From Ahaetulla prasina (lineage: Eukaryota > Chordata > Lepidosauria > Squamata > Colubridae): a DNA stretch of 64,000 nucleotides. The notes below the pieces were generated by a model that saw only the letters and a list, made by a program, of their open reading frames with translations, searched no databases and had not been told where the DNA came from. Of the stretch, positions 45,106 to 57,110 are shown in pieces. The stretch lies in contig NC_080540.1 of assembly GCF_028640845.1 (NCBI RefSeq), positions 259,146,958 to 259,210,957 on the forward strand. The letters run 5' to 3'. Each line of letters starts with the position of its first letter. The first letter of the stretch is position 1. The translations under genes and the position numbers were made by a program.

Positions 45106-45605
45106 TTTTTTGGAGTATAAGATGCACCTTTTTTCCCCAAAAAAGAGGGTGAAAATCTGGGTGTGTCTTATACTCGGAATGTGGCCCTGACCAGCTTCTC
45201 AAAGGGAGGTTTCAGAGACTGAAAAAAGCATCAGAAATGAAGCTTCAGAAAAGAAGCCCCCAAACAGAGCTTCAGAAAAAAAAGCCTCAAAAAAGAGCTT
45301 CAGAAAAGAAGCCCCCAAACAGAGCTTCAGAGACTTTTTTTCTGAAGCTCTGTTTCAGAGGCAAAAAAAAAAAAGTTTTTTCTGAAACAAAGTTTCAGAA
45401 GTTTCAGAGGCAGAAAAAAAAGAGAAAAAAAAAGCAAGGCACAGAGCTCACAACCAAGGAATCTGTTGCTAAAATTCACCTCTGCAAACAGCTGATTGGG
45501 GGTATTCCGGGAGGCTGATCCACCTGCCAATCAGCTTTTTTCTTATTTTCCTCCTCAAAAGCTAAGGTGCGTCTTATACTCCAGTATGTCTTATACTCTG
45601 AAAAA
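45106..45605. mobile_element. MITE, GGAGTATAAGA terminal family (copy 1)
   Basis: Inverted ends TTTTTTGGAGTATAAGATGC and the complement TTTTTCAGAGTATAAGACAT, flanked by TA. Subterminal GGTGCGTCTTATACTCC is also inverted relative to the left end. The interior is a purine-rich tandem of GAGCTTCAGAAAAGAAGCCC-like units. The 93-codon open frame is this low-complexity tract. Confidence 0.82.
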
Positions 45606-46873
45606 TAAGCTAATGAAAGATCCACTTTCATTACTGAAAAGCTAATTCAAAAACCAAGCTTGGCTAACAAGCCAAGTGAAAATGGTTTTAATATTTTCTT
45701 AAATAAGCAGTGGGAATAGGTGGATTTTCCTATCTTCAACCTTTAATGCCTCTTTCTTTTCTCTAAGACATAAGAATGGCTTCCTCATTTCCACTCTAAA
45801 CATGTTGTGGTTATTCATTTGCTAGTTTGTTTCACTGCTGACTGGGTTTCTATGCCTGTTTTCCATGTTCTGCACACATGACTGAGCCAGAATTCAGCCA
45901 GTGTAAAATCTGTCTACCTCCATTGACTTTGATTTATACCATGGACTGTGACTTGATTAATTCCCAGTCCATCATCCCTGAGAACAAGGGGGAAATGCCA
46001 AATGAGATGGAGGCTGAAGAGTTCCAAACACTTATTCTAATATAATCTTAAGCATTAATTTCTGACAGATAGAGTTATGCACACGAATATACCCATGTCA
46101 AAGATCTTTCTCCTTATCTATGGATATTTGCAGTAGCTGTGCCTCTGTAAAAACAACCACTCATTTTCCACAATCAGGACTTTGAAGCTGATCTGTATTT
46201 CTAATTCCAGATTTTAATGCTAGGACAAAAGAAAAGAACATCAACCACAGCCATTTCTTAGAGAAACATTACTGTAATCTTCCCCTTTTTGTGGGTGCAT
46301 TTATTATGAGACTTAAGGAGTAAGCACTGACAATGTTGCTTAGGTATTACTAGAATTGGAGGAGAAATTAATTGCAGCCCATTTTTAAAGAAATTTACCT
46401 TATTCATACTTTCAGAGTATATAGGCATAAATATATAGAAAATATATATTTTCTATATATACATATAGAATATATATTCTATACACACACACATACAGAC
46501 AGACAAAAATACATATATTCTGAAAACCAAGAGTCCTGAACAACCAAAGCAAAACTTGAGTGAAACAAAAAGATTGTTTGCTTATAAATTAAACTCTTAT
46601 GTGATGCAACTAAAGATCAAGATAACTTGGTGAAAAATGTAGGATCTACCCTTCACAAATTTTGATTGGTATTTATGATTTTAATTTTGGAAATGGATAA
46701 TCAGTTAACTTATGATGGATGAAAAGAGTTTTACATTTCCCATCTTCTGAAGGAAGATCTATGAATCTCTGCTTCTCCAGAAACATCATCCCAGCTCAAT
46801 AGTTTGTGAAAGACTGCTTACATATAGACACTCTTTTGGTACTTATGAGCACATCTGAAATTTTTATAAAATA
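45606..46873. other. No gene recognised; short AT palindromes
   Basis: AGAAAATATATATTTTCT near 46438 and TAGAATATATATTCTA near 46466 are perfect palindromes beside a (CA)n. Nothing else assigned. Confidence 0.45.
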
Positions 46874-47265
46874 CAGGTAGTCCTTGACTTATGAACACAA
46901 TTGGAATCAGAATTTCTGTTGCTAAGCAAGGCATTTTTAAGTGAGTTACACCTGAATTTACAATTTTTGCCATAGTACTTAAGTGAATCAGTGCCATTAT
47001 TAAGTGAATCAGGCATTCATTAAGTAAATGGGGAAGTAAAAGCTTCTCCATTGACTTTGCTTGTCGGAAGCCAGCTGGAAGGTTGAAAATGGTAATCACA
47101 TAACCCCAGGATGCTGCAGCTGTCCTAAATACATGCCGGCATCTGGATTTTGATCACATGACTGTGGGATTGCTGCAACAGTCGTAAGTGTGAGGACTGG
47201 TGAGGACAGTGCTGTTAGAACTTTGAAGGTCACTAAACAAACGGTTGTATGTTAGGGATTATCTG
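46874..47265 (+). mobile_element. MITE, TA-flanked family (copy 6)
   Basis: CAGGTAGTCCTTGACTTATG at the left, TAGGGATTATCTG at the right, TA on both sides. Interior as in copy 1. Confidence 0.83.
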
Positions 47266-47675
47266 TAAATCATTCAGATTTTAGGTAGAAGTTAACAGCA
47301 ATGTTAATGTGATGTTGGATCATTCACTACGTGATAAAGATAACATGACCTTAGTATTTGCAACTTATAAGGAATCAAGAATCATGGTCTTCAAGTATAG
47401 GGACAGCTAAAAATGTTATTAATATATCCATATTAAATGGAAAAAATGTATGCCTTATTTATAGAAAATGGTTAATGTTTACTTTTTTGCAATCATCGCA
47501 AATTATTTTTATCAATAGTGACTCTGTCAACAAATTCATTGGAGTTATTTTATTGATAATTGTCCAGATCCTTTTTTTTTCTTATTAGGATCAATTTTAA
47601 TGCTGCATCACATTGTTGATATTTATTCATATATTTTTCTGTTGATTTGTTTTCTTTAAATTAGCATCCACATGT
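47266..47675. other. No feature recognised
   Basis: AT-rich sequence between two repeats. Confidence 0.4.
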
Positions 47676-47850
47676 TTTGTTGTTGTTCAGTTGCTACACT
47701 GTCCAATTCTTCATGACCCCATGGACACAACACTCTTCCTGTCCTCCCAGAATCCACACAAATCTATGTCCACCACATCGATGACACTATATAGTCATCC
47801 CCTTCTCCTTTTACCTTCAATCTTTCCCAACATCAAGGTCTGTTGTCCCA
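47676..47850 (-). mobile_element. Bov-B-like LINE 3' end
   Basis: GTTGTTGTTCAGTTGCTACA, then CATGACCCCATGGACAC, CGATGACACTATATAGTCAT, CCCCTTCTCCTTTTACCTTC and TTTCCCAACATCAAGGTCT are successive landmarks of the complement of the Bov-B 3' region known from ruminants and squamates. About 175 bp, diverged. Confidence 0.72.
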
Positions 47851-47998
47851 AAGGTGCTTTTTCAAGAGACAACCAGACTTTCTGGTTTTTCTTTTGCTAG
47901 CTCAGAGCTGAAGAAGCTTCTTGGATGAGAAGTGAAACGTCTTCAAAGAAAAACCAGAAAGTCCAGTCGCCACTTGAAAAAGCACTTTTGGGACAACC
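47842..47998. mobile_element. Penelope-like terminal inverted repeat
   Basis: An arm of 54 bp (47842-47895) is complementary to 47944-47998 with several mismatches (GACTTTCTGGTTTTTCTTT core). The loop holds GAAGAAGCTTCTTGGATGAG and AAGTGAAACGTCTTC, a motif very common in fish and snake repeats that I associate with Penelope-like elements. The family call is from memory. Confidence 0.62.
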
Positions 47999-48157
47999 AT
48001 GACCTGGATGACTAAGAATCTCCATAGACAACTGTATTATTCCAATGAGTCCTTTCTTTTCATTTACTATCCACATACAATTCAGAAAACGGCTTAACCT
48101 ATATGCACTAAGACTAATAAGTCTTAAAACATCCTTTTGTAGAAAGCAAACTTTATA

Positions 48158-48543
48158 CAGGTAGTTCTCAGCTTACGACCAAAATTGAGGCCAAAATTCC
48201 TGTTATTACGTGAAACATTTGTTAAAGTAATTTTGCCCCATTTTCTCACCTCAATTGTTAAGAGAATCACTGCAATAGTTAAGTTAATAAGATGGTTGTT
48301 AAGTGAATCTGGCTTCCCCACTGACTTTTCTTATAAGACGGTAACAAAAGGTGATCACATGACCCCGGACACTGTAACCGCCATACACGTGGGTCAGTTG
48401 CCAAGCAACTGAATTTTGATCACATGAATCATGGGGATGCTGCAAAAGTTTTAACTGAAAAAATAGTCATAAGTCACTTTTTCAGTGCCGTTGTAACTTT
48501 GAATGGTCACTACATGAACTGTTGTAAGTCGAGGACTACCCAT
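48158..48543 (+). mobile_element. MITE, TA-flanked family (copy 7)
   Basis: CAGGTAGTTCTCAGCTTACG at the left pairs with GTAAGTCGAGGACTACC at the right; TATA precedes and TAT follows. It is the best-preserved right end in the window. Confidence 0.85.
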
Positions 48544-48696
48544 ATCTAACATACACAAATGTTTTAATAGGTTTCTATAGGCAACATTTTTCAGCGGGTT
48601 TCTCTGTTTTGAACAATTCTATATTATCATATGTTTCGCCATTTAATACGCTACTTAGACCTCAGTCTAAATTTTTGTTTTAAAATATTTATCACA

Positions 48697-49101
48697 TTTT
48701 TCAGAATATAAGATGCTCTGGACTATAAGATACACCTACCTTTTTGGGGGAGGAAAACAAGAAAAAAAAATCTGCCTCTGCCTCCCAGAAATTTGAAGCC
48801 CATTTCAGCTTCAGCACAGTCTGATGAACATAAGAAAAAAAATCTGCCTCCCAGCAATTTTCCTCCTTGCAGCAAACAGCTGGTTTCAGCTTCAGCACAG
48901 CCTGATTAGCACAAGCAGCTGATTGTCGGTTGGATCAGCTTCCTGAAGATCAATTGTTTCAGGCTGCAGGGATTGTCATAGCCTATTGCCGCCTCCATGA
49001 GCCCCATTTTCTGGTGGGTGGGTGGGGCTGCATTTGGTGGATAAGACGCACCCAAATTTTCACCCTCTTTTGGGGGGGAGTGCATTTTATACTCCAAAAA
49101 A
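48697..49101. mobile_element. MITE, GGAGTATAAGA terminal family (copy 2)
   Basis: TTTTTCAGAATATAAGATGC at the left, complement of TTTTATACTCCAAAAAA at the right, with GATAAGACGCACCC inside the right end. The interior repeats a CAGCTTCAGCACAGCCTGAT segment twice (about 48799 and 48886). Confidence 0.8.
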
Positions 49102-49139
49102 TACAGTACATCTTTTCTTTCTCTTTTCCTAGTGGCCAG

Positions 49140-50545
<1,406 letters not shown>

Positions 50546-50715
50546 AAAGACAAACAAAGTCTCCAAAGACCTATGCAAGGGTCCTCTTTGTAAACTTTAG
50601 TTCAGCATTCAATACCATCATTCCAGACATTCTTCTAACTAAGCTAAACCAGCTACAGGTACCGGAACAGACTTGTAAGTGGATCACAAGCTTCCTAACA
50701 AACAGGAAGCAGCAG

Positions 50716-51174
50716 GTGAAGCTAAGCAAGATCACATCAAATACCTGTACAATTAGCACAGGGGCCCCCCAAGGCTGTGTGCTCTCCCCACTTCTCTTCT
50801 CTCTGTATACCAATGACTGCATCTCCAATGATCCATCTGTTAAGCTACTGAAGTTCGCAGATGACACAACAGTGATTGGTCTCATTCGAGACAATGACGA
50901 ATCCGCATATAGACGAGAGGTCGAACGACTAGCCTTGTGGTGCAACCAAAACAATCTGGAACTGAACACACTCAAAACCGTAGAAATGGTGGTAGACTTT
51001 AGGAAAAACCCTTCCATACTTCCACCTCTCACAATACTTGACAACACAGTATCAACAGTAGAAACCTTCAAATTTCTGGGTTCTATCATATCGCAAGATC
51101 TCAAATGGACAGCTAACATCAAAACATCATTAAAAAGGACAACAAAGAATGTTCTTTCTGCGCCAACTCAGTAA
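50716..51174 (+). pseudogene. LINE reverse transcriptase, catalytic region
   Basis: An open piece of 152 codons, with in-frame homology extending upstream of the first Met. STGAPQGCVLSPLLFSLYTN (residues 14-33) is motif B; LLKFADDTTVIGLI with the catalytic FADD at 47-50 is intact. LALWCNQNNLELNTLKT and EMVVDFRKNP follow. A frameshift near 51115-51150 separates it from the C-terminal domain. The active-site motif is intact but the N-terminal RT and endonuclease are absent, so this copy is dead. Confidence 0.88.
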
Positions 51175-51529
51175 GCTCAAACTGCCCAAGGAGCTGCTGA
51201 TCCAATTCTACAGAGGAATTATTGAGTCTGTCATTTGCACCTCTATAACTGTCTGGTTCGGTTCTGCAACCCAACAAGAAAAACACAGACTTCAGAGGAT
51301 AATTAGAACTGCAGAAAAAATAATTGCTACCAACTTGCCTTCCATTGAGGACCTGTATACTGCACGAATCAAGAAGAGGGCCGTGAAAATATTTGCAGAT
51401 CCCTCGCATCCTGGACATAAACTGTTTCAACTCCTACCCTCAAAACGACGCTATAGAGCACTGCACACCAGAACAACTAGACACAAGAACAGTTTTTTCC
51501 CGAAGGCCATCACTCTGCTAAACAAATAA
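51149..51529 (+). pseudogene. LINE RT C-terminal domain
   Basis: An open piece of 126 codons in the frame after the slip, overlapping the previous piece by 26 bp. It reads RQLSKLKLPKELLIQFYRG, then SVICTSITVWFGSATQQ, LPSIEDLYTARIKKRAVKIF, DPSHPGHKLFQLLPSKRRYR and ends FFPKAITLLNK, the normal end of the ORF. The stop at 51529 matches the position of the ORF end in the other copies. Confidence 0.88.
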
Positions 51530-51843
51530 TTCCCTCAACACTGTCAGACTATTTACTGAATCTGCAGTAATTAATTTAATTTAATTAATTTAATTAATCG
51601 TTTCATAGTTCCCATCACCAATCTCTTTCCACTTATGACTGTATGACTATAACTTGTTGCTGGCAATCCTTATGATTTATATTGATATATTATCATCAAT
51701 TGTGTTGTAAATGTTGTACCTTGATGAACGTATCTTTTCTTTTATGTACACTGAGAGCATATGCACCAAGACAAATTCCTTGTGTGTCCAATCACACTTG
51801 GCCAATAAAATTCTATTCTATTCTATTCTATTCTATTCTATTC

Positions 51844-53279
51844 AAACAGAAAAAGAAATTCAGAAATATTGGGCGACAAACCAATATTTTATACAGTCCA
51901 ATTACTACCTCATGAACCAACAACTAGGAACCTCAAGGGATGCATCAGTCACTCAGCAAGTCTTCGTAGTGAAGGTGGTGATGAATAGATTCAATGAGCC
52001 CTTAGTCCTTACCTAAGTATAGAAAATTAATAAATCAGATTAATTTTCTATCCAGATCACTTTCATATTTTTCCAAAATATTATTCAGATATTTATTTTA
52101 TACATATTTAGATTGGATTAATTAAGATTACTATTTATTAATATTACCACAACTAGGCTAATCTTACCACTTGTCCTAATGATAATGTCATTCTGTCCTA
52201 AAGCAAGCATAACTTGTATGCAGAGTTAAAGTTGGTCATTATTATCCCAATATGGCCATGCATTTGTAAGCATTGTGGGAAGATACTTTGATTATTATAC
52301 TTTTGGATAGATGAGCCAAGTTAGTCTCAAAAGTTTTTCTTTTGCTCACTTCTGTTTTGACCATAATGACTAGCAAATATAGGGAATATCTTTAAAGATT
52401 TGTCATACATTGCTTTCTACTTTTACCAGTCCATATTAATTTTGTCACCCAGAGCCTAACTGACTTACTTACTTACTTACTTGGGTAAAAACAAGTAAGT
52501 CAATTGTTAGGTCTACTGGTTATTAAGGACCTTAGATGAATAGGGATGGAATGGAATGAATTGTATCCTTGTTTAGATGGTAAACATTCCTACTCAATCG
52601 ATTTTATAACAAGCTATTCCTACATGCAATCCAAAGTGGATAAGACTGATGGCCTTTTTCATATTTAATATGGCAGATAATGTGTATTTTTCCCACAGAT
52701 GTATCATAGGTACTGATGCAGTACTATTCTTTCCTGAATTTGTTTGGATTGGGTAGAATGTTGAACATATTGTTAATACTGGTTAATGTATCAGTATTAT
52801 AAACTGTAAAAATTCATTGCCTCAAAATAATAAATACAAATGTTTCAATTATCATAAAAACAGACATATAAGATTATATCAAGAGAAATAACGAGTAATA
52901 TTGTTCCACAAACAATTTAATGGGAAGTTAATGCAAATTAGAAGTTCAGTTTCATAATAGTTCTTAAAGTTTAGGATATATAAAATAGTCTTGAATTTAC
53001 TTTTTTTTAAAAACACCTTTCTTTTAGCGTATAGAATTATCTCTTTAAAACAAATTCATTTCTCTTTGACTGATATAATAATTATCTCTGGTGACAGAAC
53101 TTGTTCTTTGGAATTATCTTTCCCCTATGTATGCCTGGCTCTGACCCACAAAATATTTTGAAAAGTAGTTAAAACATTTCTCTTTCTCCAAACTAGAGCC
53201 AAGTTCCCATTTGTTATAATACAATTCTATTGTTATAATATATATTTGTTCTGATTGCCACTTTATTCTTTTTTTTCCA
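51844..53279. other. No gene recognised; short (ACTT)n
   Basis: A short (ACTT)n tract at 52464-52483 with an inverted AAGTAAGTCA nearby. Otherwise AT-rich and unassigned. Confidence 0.45.
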
Positions 53280-53455
53280 CTTCCATTCTGTTGTGTCTGA
53301 TTTTTGGAGCCTGAACAAGTCCCTGAAAGTTTTCTTGGCAAGCTTCTTTTTCAGAAGTAGTTTAACATTGCCTCCTTCTTAGGGTTGACAGAAAGTGTCT
53401 GGCCCAAAGCTACCCAGCAGGCTCTGTGCTTAAAGAGCGGTTGTGCTTCATAATG
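53280..53455 (-). mobile_element. Sauria-SINE-like element, reverse orientation
   Basis: On the minus strand GCTTTGGGCCAGACACTTTC, AAGGAGGCAATGTTAAACTA, TTGCCAAGAAAACTTTCAGG and AAAATCAGACACAACAGAAT follow the order of the squamate SINE body and Bov-B-like tail. The tRNA head is decayed. Confidence 0.72.
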
Positions 53456-53715
53456 CAATGCCTCAATATGGAATTCAGGAATTCAGGTTGTTGGTTGAAA
53501 AGGAAGTTTTTTATTGCCAAAAAAAGTGAAATCAGATTTTCATAATCCTGGCACTTTGCAAGATTTCAAACATCCTAGTTTTTTCTGTTAGGCAGAGGTG
53601 GGATTCAGCCAGTTTGGACTAGTTCGAGCAAACCAGTTGTTAAAATTCTGCCCAGTTCCGTGAACCGGCTAATCTCACCACAAGCTGAACTTGCCCATTT
53701 TACAGCTCTTTTTCA

Positions 53716-53833
53716 GGCCATTTTGGATGTTCAGTAGTAGTAAATAAATAGAGAGGGAAATTGAGTCAAAGGCTTCAACAAGGTACAATTTTCCTCTCTA
53801 TTTATTTACTACTACTGAACATCCAAAATGGCC
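53716..53833. repeat. Long hairpin, 47-bp arms, 24-bp loop
   Basis: 53716-53762 and 53787-53833 are reverse complements with one mismatch (TTCAGTAGTAGTAAATAAAT inside the left arm). Outside the arms, CTTTTTCAGGCC and GGCCTGAAAATGG prolong the pairing with a bulge. The 54-bp flank on the right repeats AAAATGGCC. Confidence 0.92.
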
Positions 53834-53859
53834 CCAAAAATGGCCTGAAAATGGCCAAC

Positions 53860-54521
53860 AAACATGCCAAAAGCCAGGCCAGAAAATGAAGATTTCAAAT
53901 TACCTCTCTTGAAGCAATCTGGATTTGAAAGGGGAAGAGGAATTCATAGCTTGTGTGGACACACACTTCAGACTTCTCAATACTTCATATCCATTGTGCT
54001 TTTCTTCCTGCCCCACTGCACCAATCTTTTAAACATTTGTTGGCAAACACAAACTGAGCCTTCACCCCAAAGAATATTCCCCGTTCTGAATTTGGATTAT
54101 TACACAACCATATGAAATAGTATAAAATCACACTACTAAGTACAGTAACACTTGGACTATAGCAAAACCTTGTGAAAAAGTTTTTTATAAATTCCCATAC
54201 CCCATATATAGATTATGTTGAACAAATGTAATGGCTTTGGGTTGATTTAAAGCCAAGATATGAACATAAGGAAAACAAGAAAACTTCGTCAAAAACTTGA
54301 ATTGCCATAATGTTGCCTTCCTAACGTCCCCTGCTTCCTTCTTTGCTCTAATTACCATTTCTGTACTAATAAACTTTACATCCAGTTTTGAACCAATTCT
54401 AAAAAAATAAGCTTGAAAGAGGGTCAAAAATCCTTCCATCCACTTGGACCTTTTCTTCATATTAGTATATCAGTAATGGGGTGGGAATCTTAAGTATCAG
54501 TGTAAAAGTCCCTTTTTTTCC
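53860..54521. other. Interior of the composite block, unassigned
   Basis: No transposase motif. Open frames of 83-91 codons have no recognisable domain. Confidence 0.4.
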
Positions 54522-55350
54522 AGTGACTTACGAGACCGCCTGCTGTTACCCTATGCCTCCCACTGATCCGTACGCTCTCATAGAGAGGGTCTCCTCAGGG
54601 TGCTGTCCGCCAAACAATGTCGGCTGGCGGCCCCCAGGAGTAGGGCCTTCTCTGTGGGAGCATCGACGCTCTGGAATGAACTCCCCCCTGGCATACATCA
54701 AGTGCCTGATCTTCGGACCTTCTGTCGTGAGCTAAAAACATACTTATTTATTCAAGCGGGACTGGCATAATAGTGTTGAATTTTAATTTGGGGTTTTGTT
54801 AATATTTTAAAATTTTAAATCTAAATTTTAATTACCGTATATACTCGAGTATAAGCCGAGTTTTTCAGCACGTTTTTTGTGCTGAAAAACGTCCCCTCGG
54901 CTTATACTCGAGTATATACGGCTTATACTCGAGTTTTTTTTTTTTTCTTCTTTTTTTCACATTATACCGGATGGCGCAAACTTGGCGGGCTTTTGCATTA
55001 GCGCGGGGAAGCCCTGCCGGTGCAGTGAGAGGGCGGGGCGGGGGAGCCGCCAGCCTTCTCGGCTGAGGGAGGGAGGGTTTCCCCGACCGGTAGCTGCCTC
55101 ATTTCCCACCCTCGGCTTATACTCGAGTCCCCAGTTTACCCCAGTTTTTGGGGGTAAAATTGGGGACCTCGGCTTATACTCGGATCGGCTTATATTCGAG
55201 TATATACGGTATTAGCCTTTCATAATCTGCTATGTTTTAAATGTTGTTTTTAATTGTATATATCTTGTTTTTATTTCTGGCTGTACACCGCCCTGAGTCC
55301 TTCGGGAGAAGGGCAGTATAAAAATTTAATAAATAATAAATAATAATAAT
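54522..55350 (+). mobile_element. LINE 3' end, split by a MITE
   Basis: 54522-54834 gives LRDRLLLPYASHWSVRSHRE, RAFSVGASTLWNELPPGI and FCRELKTYLFIQAGLA, the typical C-terminus of an animal LINE ORF2 (in two frames). After the MITE the 3' UTR continues at 55212 and ends with CTGTACACCGCCCTGAGTCC, GGGCAGTATAAAAATTTAAT and (AAT)n at about 55332-55350, a 3' end very common in squamates. Confidence 0.72.
54835..55209. mobile_element. MITE with CCGTATATACTCGAGTATAA termini
   Basis: 375 bp, flanked by TA (54833-54834 and 55210-55211). The inverted ends CCGTATATACTCGAGTATAA and their complement are almost perfect, and GGCTTATACTCGAG motifs recur inside. The middle (54960-55110) is GC-rich with several CpGs. 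The first 90 bp fold back on themselves around GCACGTTTTTTGTGC. Confidence 0.85.
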
Positions 55351-55789
55351 AACAGTTCTAGGATAAATCAGATAATGTCTGTCCATGTATCTCTTCTGTT
55401 CCACTTTTCCTCATTATCTGACTATTCCAGAATATAAATAAAGACAGAAGAGAACAGTTTAATATTGGGAGAACTTTGTGTCTATTTTAGGGCCAGAATA
55501 ATCACAGCTCAATGACAGAGCATAGATATTGCATATTCAGGCAAAGCAGAGCTGAGGAAAACTTCTGTTGAGATCATTGCAAACTTCTCATAAATTATGG
55601 TCCATGAAGTGGAGAGATTAATGATCCTTAGATGCTTTTCTATATTTCTATGTTTTTATGCATAAAGCATGTTTCTATTAGAGTCTTTCTTCATAGATAT
55701 GTTGCTCAGGATAATCTGTAATATTTTTTTTTTAAAAAGGAGACCAAAGCACAGATCCCTAAAAAGGATCTTAATTTGCCCATTTTTGA
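55351..55789. other. Interior of the composite block, unassigned
   Basis: No feature recognised between the LINE tail and the palindromic MITE. Confidence 0.4.
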
Positions 55790-55903
55790 CAGGGTTTTTC
55801 AAACTTGCAATCCTAAAATGTGTGGATTTCCAGAATTGCCCAGACAGCATTCTGGAAGTTGAAGCCTACACATCTTAAAAGATGCCAAATTTGAAACACA
55901 CTG
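55790..55903. mobile_element. Palindromic hAT-type MITE, degenerate
   Basis: CAGGGTTTTTCAAACTTGCA at the left and the complement of CCAAATTTGAAACACACTG at the right, with CTTCAACTTCC-type arms meeting in the middle. Flanks ATTTTTGA and ATTTATCA agree at six of eight positions. Confidence 0.72.
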
Positions 55904-55923
55904 ATTTATCAGAACATCTAGCT

Positions 55924-56052
55924 CAGGGGTAACCAACCTTGGCAACTTTAAGACACGTGGACTTCAAAATGGGCTGTAAAATGGGTGGGAGCGGGGCCAA
56001 CCAATGTTGGGATTAACCCAAACCGGTCCAAACTGGCTGAATCCCACCTCTG
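55924..56052. mobile_element. Fused hAT MITE termini
   Basis: The left part CAGGGGTAACCAACCTTGGC through ACACGTGGACTTCAA is the left arm of the palindromic MITE seen at 36544. After about 55968 it switches to GGGATTAACCCAAACCGGTC and ends CCAAACTGGCTGAATCCCAC-CTCTG, the terminus that pairs with 53593. The join lacks the other arm. Confidence 0.62.
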
Positions 56053-56211
56053 CTCTTAAGGCAAGTGGCCAGGAGGCAGGGCTGGCTGTTATGACTGATG
56101 TCGAGTTGACTTTGACCCCATTCACATGACCACCCAGCTATGCCTACCCAGCCATTCTATAGGGCAGAAAACTGGTTGTTAAATTATTTGAATCCCACCA
56201 CTGCTGTTAGG

Positions 56212-57110
56212 TGGCAAAACCTAATAGACTTGGTGGACTCATAAAATTAAAGTGAGTCAGATCTGACTAGTACTTGGGTGAAAAATCAATAGAATTGTTA
56301 GAAGATTAAATAGGAGTGTTTTTTAAAAATCCCATAAAAATAGTAAACCACTCCCATCTTATTTGTATTTTAGTGTTATATGAGCTTGGGGTTCAGATCT
56401 TTTTGCAATTTTTTCATGGTTTTTCCCTAATTTAATATTTTATTTTGTCGATTGTATTTGTGTTTGTACATATAAAGAGCTTTATTACTGTTACATGTTA
56501 GTGATGCCATACACTAAGTAAATAAATAAACAAACATTTGTAGGAATAAGATATTGAGAATTTTAAAGAGCTATTCCATTGCAACAGCATAATGCAGACC
56601 ATAATACATTCTCCTCTGGGTATTTAGCCTTGAGGTATATCAGAATGTCCTTTAATAGCAATTTTGTGAGGAGAAAGAGAAGCTGAGATTTCAAATTTCC
56701 TTACAATGGAGATCCAGGTTATATGTACTATACATGTCCATTTTAAGTCTGAAGTAGTGAAAATTGGGGAGATGTTTTTCTAGTAATTTAAATATATGAG
56801 CTTTCCATTGTGATATTCATTTGTTTGATGTGACGTTTCAAATGGTTCAGCAGTGCTGATGCCCATCACTGGTTAATCAATAGATGTTGAAAAAAGATAC
56901 TGTATCACCTTCAATTTACTATTTTATTGCAAGAACAATCAAATGGGCCCTTACTTAGGAGAAAAGATTCATGAAGGCATCCTCCTAGGGTAAAGACAAT
57001 TGACAGAGAGACAAAAGAGCATTTATCATTCTTTCCCTAACATTAAATCTTGTTGCAGCCAATGTAGAGCTCTGTAGTTGATAGAAGAAAAACTATACAA
57101 GAGCAATGGC
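56212..57110. other. No feature recognised
   Basis: AT-rich, unassigned. Confidence 0.4.

Larger units (their letters stand above)
50546..51843 (+). mobile_element. Young CR1/L2-group LINE copy with (TTCTA)n tail
   Basis: 5'-truncated copy starting within the RT (CTATGCAAGGGTCCTCTTTG, FVNFSSAFNTI-like), running through the catalytic box, the C-terminal domain, the 3' UTR and CAATCACACTTGGCCAATAA, to (TTCTA)n at 51812-51843. This is the longest-reading copy of the family in the window and is very similar to 20101-20680. Confidence 0.9.
53593..56203. mobile_element. Composite hAT-bounded block with nested insertions
   Basis: The left end CAGAGGTGGGATTCAGCCAG is preceded by CTGTTAGG (53585-53592). 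The right end TGAATCCCACCACTG is followed by the same 8 bp (56204-56211). Within the right part a second hAT terminus ends at 56052 and its last 27 bp are a perfect inverted match to the left end, followed by CTCTTAAG. So either the whole 2.6 kb is one element, or two related elements overlap. It contains a LINE end, two other MITEs and a long hairpin. Confidence 0.65.

Noticed and set aside
45237..45518. Lys/Gln/Ser-rich 93-codon open frame
   Set aside because: Low-complexity purine tandem in a MITE, no start context, no homologous frame in the sister copy.
47905..47940. Hammerhead-ribozyme-like core (GGATGAG ... GTGAAACGTC), as reported in some Penelope-like elements
   Set aside because: The required CUGAUGA is replaced by TTGGATGA, so conserved core positions are lost, and no stem II or III with proper pairing is evident.
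54481..54735. Open frame read as a possible small secreted protein
   Set aside because: It is an off-frame reading of a LINE 3' end whose proper frames give RDRLLLPYASH and RAFSVGASTLWNELP.
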